From NCBI RefSeq assembly GCF_002797445.1, contig NZ_PGEP01000001.1, forward strand, positions 2,542,501-2,606,500: a stretch of DNA of 64,000 nucleotides, given 5' to 3'. Below are positions 16,162 through 24,355 of this stretch, piece by piece. The notes under the pieces were generated by a model that did no database searches, was not told the DNA's origin, and saw only the letters and a program-made list of their open reading frames with translations. The translations under genes and the position numbers were made by a program. Within the stretch, counting starts at the first letter, position 1. Each line of letters begins with the position of its first letter. Source of the DNA: Acidovorax sp. 69. Its GTDB lineage: Bacteria > Pseudomonadota > Gammaproteobacteria > Burkholderiales > Burkholderiaceae_C.

Positions 16162-16734
16162 TCAGGCCTTGAGTGCATCCCAACACAAGCCGAAGGCCAT
16201 TTGGTGCACCGCATCGTCGTCGGGTAGCACCTGGGTGCGGATCAGATTGCCAGTCTCGCGCACCGACCCGACCAGGCTGGCAGTGAGCAACGGTATGGGC
16301 ACCGCTTTCAGAATTTCTTGCCGCTGGCCTTCTTCCATCAACGCAAAGAATCCGGCCATCAGGCGGGTCGAAAACTCGCGATTGCCATCGGTGAACCAGG
16401 GCGAGTTGTAGTACTGCTCCTGAAACACCACTTCAGCGTACTGATCCAGTCGATGCCGCAGCAGGTTGCCCCAGGCGCGCCGTACGCGTGCACGGTAGGG
16501 CATGCCGGGCACGATGCCATTCATGATGCGGGCCGCTGTCACGGTCTTGGCATCCTGATAGAGCTGGCTGATGAGTTCATCCTTGGACGGGTAATACACG
16601 TACAGCGTGCTGGTGGCCATGCCGGCCGTGCGCGCAATCTCGGCCATGGTCAGGCCACTCAGGCCGGTCTGGGCCACCAGATCAAAGGTGGCCTGGGCTA
16701 TGGCACGTTGCTTGTCGTCGTCTTTGGGTTTCAT
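16162..16734 (-). CDS. TetR family regulator of the iorAB operon
   Basis: This encodes 190 aa. The N-terminal helix-turn-helix is clear: LTMAEIARTAGMATSTLYVYYPSKDELISQLYQ (residues about 23-55). The C-terminal ligand domain is not diagnostic. It lies directly upstream of iorA on the same strand, and GAATNNTNATTC-type palindromes occur both before it and before iorA. Autoregulation and control of the molybdenum hydroxylase are inferred; the ligand is probably the hydroxylase substrate. Confidence 0.88.
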   Translation of the reverse strand: MKPKDDDKQRAIAQATFDLVAQTGLSGLTMAEIARTAGMATSTLYVYYPSKDELISQLYQDAKTVTAARIMNGIVPGMPYRARVRRAWGNLLRHRLDQYAEVVFQEQYYNSPWFTDGNREFSTRLMAGFFALMEEGQRQEILKAVPIPLLTASLVGSVRETGNLIRTQVLPDDDAVHQMAFGLCWDALKA

Positions 16735-16751
16735 CGCCGGGCCAATGTAAG

Positions 16752-16765
16752 CGAATATTCATTCG
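16752..16765. promoter_or_regulatory. Probable TetR operator between tetR and pdxH
   Basis: The segment CGAATATTCATTCG contains the palindrome GAATATTC and an imperfect outer match to the GAATAATTATTC site before iorA. It lies about 20 bp upstream of the TetR start. Confidence 0.45.
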
Positions 16766-16839
16766 ACGACAACCATGACACCGCCGCCCCCTGAAGCACG
16801 GTGGCCACCCGCTGAATCACGCCGTGCACAATCGCACCC

Positions 16840-17478
16840 ATGACCACCTCCATCGCCGACCTTCGCAAGAGCTACGAGCGCGCCGAACTCAACGAAGACG
16901 CCTCGCACGCCGCCCCGCTGCAGCAGTTTGACCAATGGCTGAAAGAAGCCATCAGCGCCGAAGTGCCCGAACCCAACGCCATGACCGTGGCCACCGTAGG
17001 CAGTGACCTGCGTCCCAGCACCCGCATTGTGCTCATCAAGGGCTATGACGAGCGTGGCATCGTCTGGTTTACCAACTACGACAGCCGCAAGGGCCGCCAG
17101 ATTGCTGGCAACCCCTATGCCGCGTTGCAGTTCCACTGGGTGGAGTTGGAGCGCGTGGTGCGCATCGAAGGCATTGTGGAGAAGGTCAGCGACGCAGAAA
17201 GCGACGAATACTTTTCCAGCCGCCCGCTGGATTCCCGCATCGGCGCCTGGGCCAGCCCACAAAGCCAGGTGATCTCAGGCCGCGGTGTGCTGGTGGCCAA
17301 CGCCGCCAAGTACGGCGCGCAGTTCATGCTGAAACCGCCCCGCCCGCCTCACTGGGGCGGCTATCGCTTAAAGCCTGACCAGTGGGAGTTCTGGCAGGGG
17401 CGCAAGAGCCGCCTGCATGACCGGTTGCGGTACCGGATGGATGGTGGCGAATGGGTGCGGGAGCGGCTGGCGCCCTGA
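16840..17478 (+). CDS. pdxH: Pyridoxamine 5'-phosphate oxidase
   Basis: This encodes 212 aa, the standard length. It oxidises pyridoxamine or pyridoxine phosphate to pyridoxal phosphate with FMN. Motifs include [11 protein letters not shown] near the start, [21 protein letters not shown] (FMN binding), [22 protein letters not shown] and the C-terminal [16 protein letters not shown] with RLHDRLRY. It is divergent from the TetR gene and appears to be monocistronic. Confidence 0.95.
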   Translation: MTTSIADLRKSYERAELNEDASHAAPLQQFDQWLKEAISAEVPEPNAMTVATVGSDLRPSTRIVLIKGYDERGIVWFTNYDSRKGRQIAGNPYAALQFHWVELERVVRIEGIVEKVSDAESDEYFSSRPLDSRIGAWASPQSQVISGRGVLVANAAKYGAQFMLKPPRPPHWGGYRLKPDQWEFWQGRKSRLHDRLRYRMDGGEWVRERLAP

Positions 17479-17832
17479 ACCTACCCTCTGGCGTACAAGC
17501 GTTGACGAGGAGCGAGGGGCTCTCGCAGATCTTGGTGGGCGTCAACGATTTCGTCAGCGCCATGATGTGCCACCAGCCCGTCACGCCCACCTTGGGTGCC
17601 ACTCAGCGCTGGGTGCATCTCTCCCTCGCTCTTCGTCGGCCGACCTTGTCTCACGGCCCACGCCCTGGGGGCTTGCCAGATAACGGCTTTTGCCGCCGGC
17701 CGCCACGCGCCGGTTGATCGCCGTGCTGGCCGGGGCACGTCACCCATGACGGCCACTGCGATGGAGTGGTGGCCGCTCGAACTGCCGTTCATGGCGCCAA
17801 CCACCTGCGCTGCAACTCCCGGTCCTCCCTCA
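17479..17832. other. Intergenic region with no recognised gene
   Basis: About 350 bp lie between pdxH and the promoter of the next TetR gene. Short frames exist on both strands, but none has a plausible ribosome-binding site or a family pattern. Composition is like coding DNA, so a decayed gene is possible. Confidence 0.4.
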
Positions 17833-17871
17833 TTTACAGGTAGGACATCATTGTTGTATGATGGGCATCAT
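17833..17871 (+). promoter_or_regulatory. Promoter and operator of the TetR gene, probably leaderless
   Basis: The boxes are TTTACA (17833-17838) and TATGAT (17857-17862) with an 18-bp spacer. The operator ATGATgggcATCAT (17858-17871) overlaps the -10 box and reaches the ATG at 17870. Transcription should begin about there, giving an mRNA with little or no leader. Confidence 0.6.
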
Positions 17872-18463
17872 GCGAAAAACGCCCGTTAACCAACGCACGG
17901 CCGCCAAAGAGGCCTCGCACGAGCGCATCGTGGATGTAGCGTCGCGTGCCATCCGCCGCAGCGGGTACGGCGGTACGGGTGTCGCTGACATCATGAAAGA
18001 AGCAGGGCTCACGCACGGCGCTTTCTACGCCCACTTTGATTCCCGCGAGGCCATGCTGGCGGAGGCCGCCGACCGAGCAGGCGCCGTCGCCAATGCCGCC
18101 GCCGCCGAGATCGTTGCGGCAGTGTCGCCGGAACAATCACTGCGGGTCCTCCTGAACACCTACCTGTCCAAAGAGCACATTCACGGAGTTGAAAACGGCT
18201 GCCCTGTGTCGGCCCTTGGGTCGGAAATGCCTCGGCAATCGCCAGAGGTGCGCCGAGCAGCCACGCTGCGCATCAAAGAAATGATCGACCTGGTTGCGCG
18301 GCAGATGCCCGACTGGGGACAGCCCGGCGCCCACGAGCGCGCGCTGGCCACGGTAGCGTCGATGGTAGGTACGCTGATGCTGGCCCGTGCGGTGGACGAG
18401 GCGGCGTTGTCCGATGCATTTTGCGCGGCAACCCTTAAAAACCTGGGCTGCGCAGACGCGTGA
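17870..18463 (+). CDS. TetR family regulator of the adjacent redox genes
   Basis: This encodes 197 aa. Helix-turn-helix: GTGVADIMKEAGLTHGAFYAHFDSREAMLAEA (residues about 35-66), followed by a C-terminal segment (TYLSKEHIHGVENGCPVSALGSEM) typical of the subgroup whose members control reductase genes and contain a reactive cysteine. Three in-frame ATGs occur at 17858, 17861 and 17870; the last was chosen because the first two lie inside the operator and ahead of the predicted transcription start. The same 14-bp palindrome precedes the two following genes. Confidence 0.88.
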   Translation: MRKTPVNQRTAAKEASHERIVDVASRAIRRSGYGGTGVADIMKEAGLTHGAFYAHFDSREAMLAEAADRAGAVANAAAAEIVAAVSPEQSLRVLLNTYLSKEHIHGVENGCPVSALGSEMPRQSPEVRRAATLRIKEMIDLVARQMPDWGQPGAHERALATVASMVGTLMLARAVDEAALSDAFCAATLKNLGCADA

Positions 18464-18492
18464 TGGATTTCAATTCCACACGCGGTTTTTTT
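18457..18492 (+). terminator. Terminator-like hairpin after the TetR gene
   Basis: Arms CGCGTG (18457-18462) and CACGCG (18479-18484) are followed by G and seven T. The loop is long (16 bases), so strength is uncertain. It overlaps the stop codon. Confidence 0.45.
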
Positions 18493-18503
18493 AATCTTTA
18501 TGT

Positions 18504-18517
18504 ATGATGATTATCAT
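18504..18517. promoter_or_regulatory. TetR operator upstream of the oxidoreductase
   Basis: ATGATgattATCAT has the same half-sites and 4-bp spacer as the sites at 17858 and 19624. A TATGAT -10-like box overlaps its left half. It lies 69 bp before the start of the gene at 18586. Confidence 0.65.
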
Positions 18518-18585
18518 GTGAAATTAATAATGTCCTACCACCAAATTATTTTAATTTTCGCCCAGTTCAACAGGACATCGAACGC

Positions 18586-19587
18586 ATGAAAGCATTCATC
18601 CTTGAGCGCTACGGAAAAACCCAGCGACTCAAAGCCACTGATATTCCTGATCCAGACCTGCGTGATGATGAGGTGTTGATCGAAGTCCACGCAGCCGGTG
18701 TCAACCTGCTGGATTCCAAGATTCGCAGCGGTGAATTCAAGCTGATATTGCCTTACCGCACACCCTTTGTTTTAGGGCACGACGTTGCCGGAGTGGTCAC
18801 CGGGGTGGGTCGCAGCGTCAAGCGCTTCAAGGTCGGAGACGAGGTGTATTCTAGGCCCGACGATTTTCGTATCGGCACCTTTGCAGAGTATGTGGCGGTC
18901 AAAGAATATTCAGTCGCCATCAAGCCTCGCAATCTCACCATGGCAGAGGCCGCCTCCGTTCCACTCGCGGGATTGACCGCGTGGCAAGCGCTGGTCGAAA
19001 CGGCCCAGCTGAAAGAGGGGCAGAAGGTTTTCATCCAGGCGGGATCTGGTGGCGTTGGCACATTTGCCATTCAACTGGCCAAATACCTGGGTGCCACGGT
19101 GGCGACCACCACCGGGCCCGACAACATCGCTTGGGTCAAAGATCTGGGTGCCGATATCGTTATCGACTATCGCAAGAACGATTTCGAACAAATCGTCAAC
19201 AACTACGATCTGGTGTTGAACAGCCAGGACAGCGAGACGCTCACCAAGTCCATCAATGTGCTCAAGCCTGGCGGGCACCTCATTTCCATCTCCGGCCCGC
19301 CCGATCCGGCGTTTGCTGAAGCCATCCGGGGCCCCTGGTTTCTGAAGCTGGCCACTCGTATCCTGAGTTTTGGCGTGCGCAAAAAGGCCAAGAGCCACAA
19401 CGTGCAGTATTCATTTCTCTTCATGCGAGCCAACGGCCACCAATTGAGCCAGATCACGCCGCTCATCGAATCCGGCGCTATCCGCCCTGTGGTGGACAAG
19501 GTATTTCCGTTTGATTCGACCAATGAAGCCTTGGCCTACGTCGAAAGTGGACGCGCCAAAGGAAAGGTGGTGATCAAGGTGCGCTGA
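18586..19587 (+). CDS. Zinc-independent MDR oxidoreductase (quinone reductase-like)
   Basis: This encodes 333 aa. The GroES-like part has VLIEVHAAGVNLLDSKIRSGEF and FVLGHDVAGVVTGVG; the Rossmann part has VFIQAGSGGVGTFAIQLAKYLGA. Cysteine zinc ligands are missing, placing it with quinone/enone reductases of the medium-chain family that use NADPH. It lies between two copies of the TetR operator and is followed by an SDR under the same control. A likely role is reducing electrophilic quinones or enals that also act on the TetR protein. Confidence 0.87.
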   Translation: MKAFILERYGKTQRLKATDIPDPDLRDDEVLIEVHAAGVNLLDSKIRSGEFKLILPYRTPFVLGHDVAGVVTGVGRSVKRFKVGDEVYSRPDDFRIGTFAEYVAVKEYSVAIKPRNLTMAEAASVPLAGLTAWQALVETAQLKEGQKVFIQAGSGGVGTFAIQLAKYLGATVATTTGPDNIAWVKDLGADIVIDYRKNDFEQIVNNYDLVLNSQDSETLTKSINVLKPGGHLISISGPPDPAFAEAIRGPWFLKLATRILSFGVRKKAKSHNVQYSFLFMRANGHQLSQITPLIESGAIRPVVDKVFPFDSTNEALAYVESGRAKGKVVIKVR

Positions 19588-19620
19588 TAAACCGCCGCTT
19601 CATTCAATGGCATGCACTTT

Positions 19621-19640
19621 AATATGATGATCATCATATT
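19621..19640. promoter_or_regulatory. TetR operator upstream of the SDR gene, perfect 20-bp palindrome
   Basis: AATATGATGATCATCATATT is fully self-complementary and contains the ATGATnnnnATCAT core found at 17858 and 18504. It lies 31 bp before the SDR start, so the SDR has its own regulated promoter. Confidence 0.7.
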
Positions 19641-19670
19641 GAATGGATTTTCAATACCCAGGAGCTTTTT

Positions 19671-20375
19671 ATGAATATTCAAAATGCAGTTGTTCTCGTC
19701 ACCGGCGCCAACCGTGGAATCGGTTTGGCATTTGCCCGCCAGTTGCTCGCACGGGGGGCGCGCAAGGTTTATGCAGCCGCTCGAGACCCTTCCACAGTGA
19801 TGTTGGAAGGCGTCGAGGCCTTGCAACTCGATGTGACTTCGATGGAGCAGATCCAGGCGGCCGCCCGCAAGGCATCGGACGTAAGCCTGGTCATCAACAA
19901 TGCGGGTGTCGCCCAGCCCGGGGGCTTTCTGGCAGAGGACAGTGATGCCGTCGCACGCCGGATTTTCGAAACCAATTTCTTCGGCGTGCTGAACATGAGC
20001 AGAACATTTGCGCCCGTGCTCAAGGCCAATGGGGGTGGCGCACTGCTCAATGTGCTGTCGGTCGCGTCCTGGGTCAACGCAGGCGATCTGGCGGCATATT
20101 CAGCCAGCAAGTCGGCAGCATGGTCGCTGACCAACGCGCTGCGCCACGAGCTGTTGAACCAAAAGACCCAGGTGCTGGGCTTGCACATGGGCTATGTGGA
20201 TACCGATCTGACGCGGGGTTTTGATGTACCCAAAACCAGCGCCGAAGACATTGTTCAGCGTGCACTCGATGGCCTTGAAGCCGGCTCCGATGAAGTGCTG
20301 GCCGACGCGATCACCCAGCAGGTCAAGCAAGGGTTGACGGCACCCCACCCTGTCTACCTGACTGCTGTGAAGTAG
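19671..20375 (+). CDS. SDR family oxidoreductase
   Basis: This encodes 234 aa with cofactor motif VTGANRGIGLAFARQLL, NNAG near residue 75 and catalytic YSASK near 145. It is a short SDR of the kind that reduces aldehydes or ketones with NADPH. AGGAG precedes the ATG (19671). It is the third member of the TetR regulon. The substrate is unknown. Confidence 0.87.
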   Translation: MNIQNAVVLVTGANRGIGLAFARQLLARGARKVYAAARDPSTVMLEGVEALQLDVTSMEQIQAAARKASDVSLVINNAGVAQPGGFLAEDSDAVARRIFETNFFGVLNMSRTFAPVLKANGGGALLNVLSVASWVNAGDLAAYSASKSAAWSLTNALRHELLNQKTQVLGLHMGYVDTDLTRGFDVPKTSAEDIVQRALDGLEAGSDEVLADAITQQVKQGLTAPHPVYLTAVK

Positions 20376-20463
20376 GCGAATCTACAGCTCCGACATGCCA
20401 GCGCCCCCGGCACGCCCGGTCCATACGTTGGGTGCGCAGGCGTGTCGCGCCAAAAAAAAAACG

Positions 20464-21420
20464 TCAAGCCACCACCCAGCGCGTCACCGCCACAATCACC
20501 ACTGGCATCGTCACCAGCCCAAGTGCCGTAGACACCGCCACGCTCGCCGTCACTTCATCTTCAGCCACCCCATACCGCTGCGAAAACAGAAACACGTTGG
20601 CCCCCACGGGCAGTGAGGCCGCTACGATCATCACCGCCAGGGGCATGCCCGACAGGCCCAGCGCCCAGCCCAGGGCAGCCAGCACGATGGGGTGCACCAC
20701 ACATTTGACGAGTGCGATGCGCATCGCTGCCTTGAACTGGTGGCCGACCTTGGTGAAGGCCAGCGTCACGCCCACCAGCAACAGTGCGATGGGCCCCAGG
20801 GCCTGGCCCAGCAGTTGCAGCGGCTTGCCCACCACCTCGGGCAGCACCAGGCCGGTCTGCGCAAACACAAGGCCTGCAATGATGGGCAGCGGTACCGGGT
20901 GCACGATGCCATTGCGGATGGCTTGCAGCACCGTGCGCCACATTGGCTGGTGCACCCCGCCCTCCCGGCCTGCATGCTCACGCGCAGCGGCCAGCTCAAA
21001 CACCACGGTGGCGGCCGTGAGCAGGATGAGCGAGTGCACCGAGATCAGCGTGAACAGCGTAACCAGCCCCGCATCGCCAAACACCAGGCCCACCAGCGGC
21101 ACGCCAATCATCAGCGTGTTGCTGAAGGTGTTGGCCAACGCCCGCGCCGCGCCCAGGCTGGTAAAGCCCTGCACTGCCAGTGTGGCCGCGTACACCACGC
21201 CAAAGGCCACGAAATAAATGCCCACGGGGCCAAAATTGAGGTCTTCAATGTGCACCGTGCTCATGGTGCGAAACAGGAGTGCGGGCGTGAGCACCATGAA
21301 GACCAGGTTGGCCAGGTCCTTCACCGCTTCGGCGCGTATCCAGCCACGCCGTCCCACAAAGAAACCGATGGCGATAAACAAAATAACGGGGATCAGTGAG
21401 GCAAAGACAGGGGAGTTCAC
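20464..21420 (-). CDS. AEC family (auxin efflux carrier-like) transporter
   Basis: The 318-aa protein has about ten membrane segments. The N-terminal pattern IPVILFIAIGFFVGRRGWI, the segment NTFSNTLMIGVPLVGLVFG, and the C-terminal AASLPVGANVFLFSQRYG are typical of AEC proteins, which export organic acids such as malonate or malate and amino-acid-like compounds. It converges on the SDR gene. There is no linked enzyme that defines the substrate. Confidence 0.87.
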   Translation of the reverse strand: MNSPVFASLIPVILFIAIGFFVGRRGWIRAEAVKDLANLVFMVLTPALLFRTMSTVHIEDLNFGPVGIYFVAFGVVYAATLAVQGFTSLGAARALANTFSNTLMIGVPLVGLVFGDAGLVTLFTLISVHSLILLTAATVVFELAAAREHAGREGGVHQPMWRTVLQAIRNGIVHPVPLPIIAGLVFAQTGLVLPEVVGKPLQLLGQALGPIALLLVGVTLAFTKVGHQFKAAMRIALVKCVVHPIVLAALGWALGLSGMPLAVMIVAASLPVGANVFLFSQRYGVAEDEVTASVAVSTALGLVTMPVVIVAVTRWVVA

Positions 21421-21792
21421 GGAGAAAGGCGCACCATGGCAACAACAATGGGCGCCGATTGTCCCCCATGGGTCTACTGCGTGGGTGGGTGAATGGCCGT
21501 GGTCAACCCGCCAGTCTGCGGCGCAGGTGGTGGGCTGTTGCGCTCAAGCGGGCATGCACCACCGCTCAGATGGCCTGATTGCAGTTGCAGTCGCCGTCGA
21601 AAGTGCATTTTTCTGTGCCTGGGTCACGTTGTTGTCTCCTTGCCGTATGCTGCCCTGCCACGAACCTCCAGCGACCAGGTTGGTCATGCCTGTGGTGGTG
21701 TGTGCCACCCTGGTTTTGGTGGGCCCGCGTGCCCACCCGTGCGCTGGAGCTGACCGGCACGCGGGTGGCGCTTTCACTGGGCCCGTCCGTCC
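21421..21792. other. Intergenic region between AEC transporter and hexapeptide-repeat gene
   Basis: About 370 bp with no gene I can support. On the minus strand an AAGGAG sits upstream of a GTG frame of 27 codons (21540-21630), and another frame there ends with two close cysteines; neither has a recognised relative. Confidence 0.35.
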
Positions 21793-22680
21793 CTATCGTT
21801 GCGCGGCCGCCAGCGGACTAGGCCCCAGCCACAGGCCACTGCGCAGGCCCTCAGGCCGCTCTGGCGACCACACCTGCGCGCTGGACTCCCAGGTTTCCTG
21901 CTGCACATTCAACCCGGCAAATACCCCATAGCCCTGGCCTGCGCGGATCTCGCCGCCCGCACACAGGCCCTCTCCGGCGCGGATTGATCCGCGGACGCGG
22001 ATCCCTTCACCCGCCTTGATGCCCCAGCCCGCCTCCAGATGCTGCACCCCGGCAATGGCACCGCCCACAAGGATGCCCTGCCCCACGCGCAGGCTCTGGG
22101 TGCCGGTCAAATGGCCGCCTACCCGCAGGCCCTTGCCGCACTCCATTGGGCCGTGGCCGATCAGGTCTTGCCCCACAACGGCACCGCCCTTCAGTGCCAG
22201 CTTGCCGTGGCACACCGCGTCCCACCCGGCCCGCAGGTCGCCGCCGCAGATGATGTCGCCCTCGGCCTCCACCCCCCAGGCTGCCCGCACATCGCCACCC
22301 GCCTGCAGCAGGCCCTGGCTCACGACGCCACCCGCCACGCGAATGTCCTCCCCCGCCGCGATGGACAACCCGGCCCGCAGCCCGCCACCCGCCCGAATGG
22401 AGCGGCCGGCCTGAATCACCGTGGACACATCAATGCTGCCGCGTACCTCCACCGTGCCGGCAAACACAATGGCATCGGCCTCCAGCCGATCTACCAACAA
22501 CACAGCGGTGGTGGGGCCAAACTGCGACAGCAGCCAGCACGCATCACCCACCCGCCCGGCGTTGACCAGCGTGTCCAGCGCCTCCTGGTAGCCACTGCCG
22601 TCTTCTACATGGCGGCTGAACCACCGAAACCCTTCGGCGCAAGGGTTCTTGGCCCGGAGGAATTTTTTGGTGAACTCCAT
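21793..22680 (-). CDS. Hexapeptide-repeat left-handed beta-helix protein
   Basis: This encodes 295 aa. Residues 1-65 form a helical head (NPCAEGFRWFSRHV, then YQEALDTLVNAGRVGDACWLLSQFGPT). From about residue 72 to 263 the sequence runs in about 32 consecutive six-residue units with no insertions, most of the form x-A/V-G-x-x-I/L (QAGRSI, RAGGGL, KAGEGI). That periodicity predicts a left-handed beta-helix of about ten turns. No acyltransferase active-site His loop is seen, so it is more likely structural or adhesive than catalytic. No signal peptide. The ATG at 22680 is chosen; the frame is open 32 codons further. Function unknown. Confidence 0.72.
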   Translation of the reverse strand: MEFTKKFLRAKNPCAEGFRWFSRHVEDGSGYQEALDTLVNAGRVGDACWLLSQFGPTTAVLLVDRLEADAIVFAGTVEVRGSIDVSTVIQAGRSIRAGGGLRAGLSIAAGEDIRVAGGVVSQGLLQAGGDVRAAWGVEAEGDIICGGDLRAGWDAVCHGKLALKGGAVVGQDLIGHGPMECGKGLRVGGHLTGTQSLRVGQGILVGGAIAGVQHLEAGWGIKAGEGIRVRGSIRAGEGLCAGGEIRAGQGYGVFAGLNVQQETWESSAQVWSPERPEGLRSGLWLGPSPLAAAQR

Positions 22681-23382
22681 CGCTCTCACCCCTGGCGCAG
22701 GCGTTGGGACGGTGGATGAACAGGGTGCGACCAGATGGGCGTGGGCCCACGTGCATGAATGGGGTGCATGAGACATCTCCGAAAGGGAGCGGCCCGCGCT
22801 GATGCAACGCTCGACGAATCGGGGTATCAGTGGGCCGCCATCGCGCTGAGTGGGTGCCCGGCGATGGATGTGGTGCGCAAAAGAGGGGGAAAGTGTTATC
22901 GCCGGGCGGAGGAATGTGCGACCGGCTTGTAGGGCCAGATCTCACGCACCACCATGGCGCCCCCGCCCACACACCAACAGCCGCACATGGGGCCGGGGTG
23001 GGGAAATGCTGGGGGCTGAAAACGCACAGGGCGGATGGTATCAGCGCACGGGTATCGCACTGAATCACGAGGGTTTGGGGCAGCCATTCGGGCTTTAAGG
23101 CCGAACGCCGCCATTCTTTTAAAACCAAAACGAATAATAAGCAGCACCAAAATGCACCTTGGGTTATACTTCGGCCCGTTGCAGTCACGGCTCTTGACGC
23201 GTGCAGTCACCGCAACGCCTGCCAAAAGGCGTAATCCTTTCCACGCAGGCCGTCTTTAGCGACCTTTGTTTGTTGCCCAGTGGGTCTGTAGAGCTGCAGC
23301 CCACCGCGTCCCTTGATGCTCACGCAGGTCGTTTACAAACCTGCCATCCCGATTGAATTCCATTTCACAGACCGCTATTTCC
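22681..23382. other. Long intergenic region with divergent promoters and a structured leader
   Basis: This 700-bp space separates the hexapeptide-repeat gene (minus) from a small gene (plus). A TATACT -10-like box lies at 23165-23170, which would give the plus-strand genes a leader of about 200 bases containing the hairpin at 23280-23304. Nothing else was recognised. Confidence 0.4.
23280..23304 (+). promoter_or_regulatory. Strong hairpin in the leader of the small gene and RRM gene
   Basis: Arms GTGGG/CCCAC and CTGTAG/CTGCAG (one G-U pair) form an almost continuous stem of about 11 pairs. It lies about 80 bases before the small gene. Temperature-dependent or translational control is a possibility because the operon encodes an RRM protein. 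Confidence 0.4.
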
Positions 23383-23592
23383 ATGGGCCAGTACGTCGTT
23401 TCGCCCTCGACACACCCGACCGACTGTGGCCGCTTTCGCGCCTCCTTCTCGGTCCAGCGTTCCCAGAGCAACGGCAGCTACTGCCGCGTGTTCCGTTTTG
23501 ACAAAGCCTTTGCTTCGCGCGAAGCCGCCCGGCTCTTTGCCGTCACCCAGGGCTGGCTGCAAACGTGCATGCAGCACCCGCCCGCGTGCTGA
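23383..23592 (+). CDS. Small basic protein upstream of the RRM gene
   Basis: This encodes 69 aa: MGQYVVSP, then GRFRASFSVQRSQSNGSYCRVFRFDKAFASREAARLFAVTQGWLQT. It has a coherent alternation of charged and aromatic residues, ends in two cysteines and lacks a signal peptide. I do not recognise a family. The ATG at 23383 was chosen because the conserved-looking part begins there; another ATG lies 30 bases upstream. It is 150 bp before the RRM gene on the same strand, so both may share the structured leader. Confidence 0.5.
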   Translation: MGQYVVSPSTHPTDCGRFRASFSVQRSQSNGSYCRVFRFDKAFASREAARLFAVTQGWLQTCMQHPPAC

Positions 23593-23743
23593 TTGGTTGA
23601 TTAATTGATTGATGAATGACGATCTGCTCAAACCAGATCCCATCCACCCCCATTTCCGGTTGCTGCGGGCTCCCGATCCGCACATTCGTACCCCCATGGT
23701 GCGCCATGCGTTGCACACCTCAATTTAGAAAGGCTCTTCTTCC

Positions 23744-24097
23744 ATGAGTATCAAAATCTATGTGGGCAACTTGCCCTACTCCGTCACCGATTCCAGCCTG
23801 GAAAGCAACTTTGCCGAGTTTGGCGCCGTCTCGTCCGCCAAGGTCATGATGGACCGCGAAACCGGCCGCTCCAAAGGCTTCGGTTTTGTCGAAATGGCAA
23901 CGGCTGAAGTGGCCCAGGCTGCCATCACCGCCCTGCACGGCGTGTCCGTGGACGGGCGCTCGATTGTGGTCAACCTGGCCCGCCCCCGCGAAGCCACTGG
24001 CGGCGCTGGTGGTAACAGCAGCACGAACGGCTATCGCGCAAGCGGCCGCTCGGACGTGGGTTATGGCACAGGCGGCTACGGCGGCGGTCGTTACTGA
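23744..24097 (+). CDS. RNA-binding protein with one RRM domain
   Basis: This encodes 117 aa: one RNA-recognition motif with RNP2 IYVGNLPY (residues 4-11) and RNP1 KGFGFVEM (about 44-51), then a Gly/Ser/Tyr-rich tail (GYGTGGYGGGRY). Bacterial glycine-rich RRM proteins like this act as cold-induced RNA chaperones. A weak Shine-Dalgarno and a long upstream region suggest post-transcriptional control. A strong terminator follows. Confidence 0.92.
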   Translation: MSIKIYVGNLPYSVTDSSLESNFAEFGAVSSAKVMMDRETGRSKGFGFVEMATAEVAQAAITALHGVSVDGRSIVVNLARPREATGGAGGNSSTNGYRASGRSDVGYGTGGYGGGRY

Positions 24098-24120
24098 TCC
24101 GACCCAGTAACCACCCGGTG

Positions 24121-24151
24121 AAAAACCGGCTCTGAGGAGCCGGTTTTTTTT
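24121..24151 (+). terminator. Rho-independent terminator of the RRM gene
   Basis: Stem CCGGCTC (24126-24132) and GAGCCGG (24137-24143) with a TGAG loop is followed by eight T. Confidence 0.92.
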
Positions 24152-24185
24152 CGTCCCGTGTGAACGTTGAGGATTGGGCCCAATC

Positions 24186-24247
24186 CACTATATTAAAGAT
24201 AGCTACCAGCGCTTGATGTATATGCGCTAGAGGCCAAAAACAATCAA
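24186..24247. repeat. Dispersed palindromic repeat, copy after the RRM gene
   Basis: It contains GATAGCTACCAGCGCTTGA and the partner arm GCGCTAGAGGCC, followed by an AT-rich tail, as in the copy at 5671. Confidence 0.7.
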
Positions 24248-24355
24248 ATTCTGGTGATTAAAATAACGGGCTTGCCCCGCTGATGCTGTCGGTGTCTTGA
24301 GAGACGCCCACACTCCAAATCGGTGGATAGAGCCTATTTTTGGGGAAAACAAGAC

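Noticed and set aside
17324..17804. Minus-strand frames in and after pdxH as a gene fragment
   Set aside because: No recognisable domain, and the frames overlap the end of pdxH; insufficient evidence for a decayed gene.
21540..21640. Small minus-strand frame with close cysteines (CTFDGDCNCNQAI ending)
   Set aside because: No start codon with a ribosome-binding site exists in that phase, and the phase with a good AAGGAG encodes an unremarkable 27-mer.
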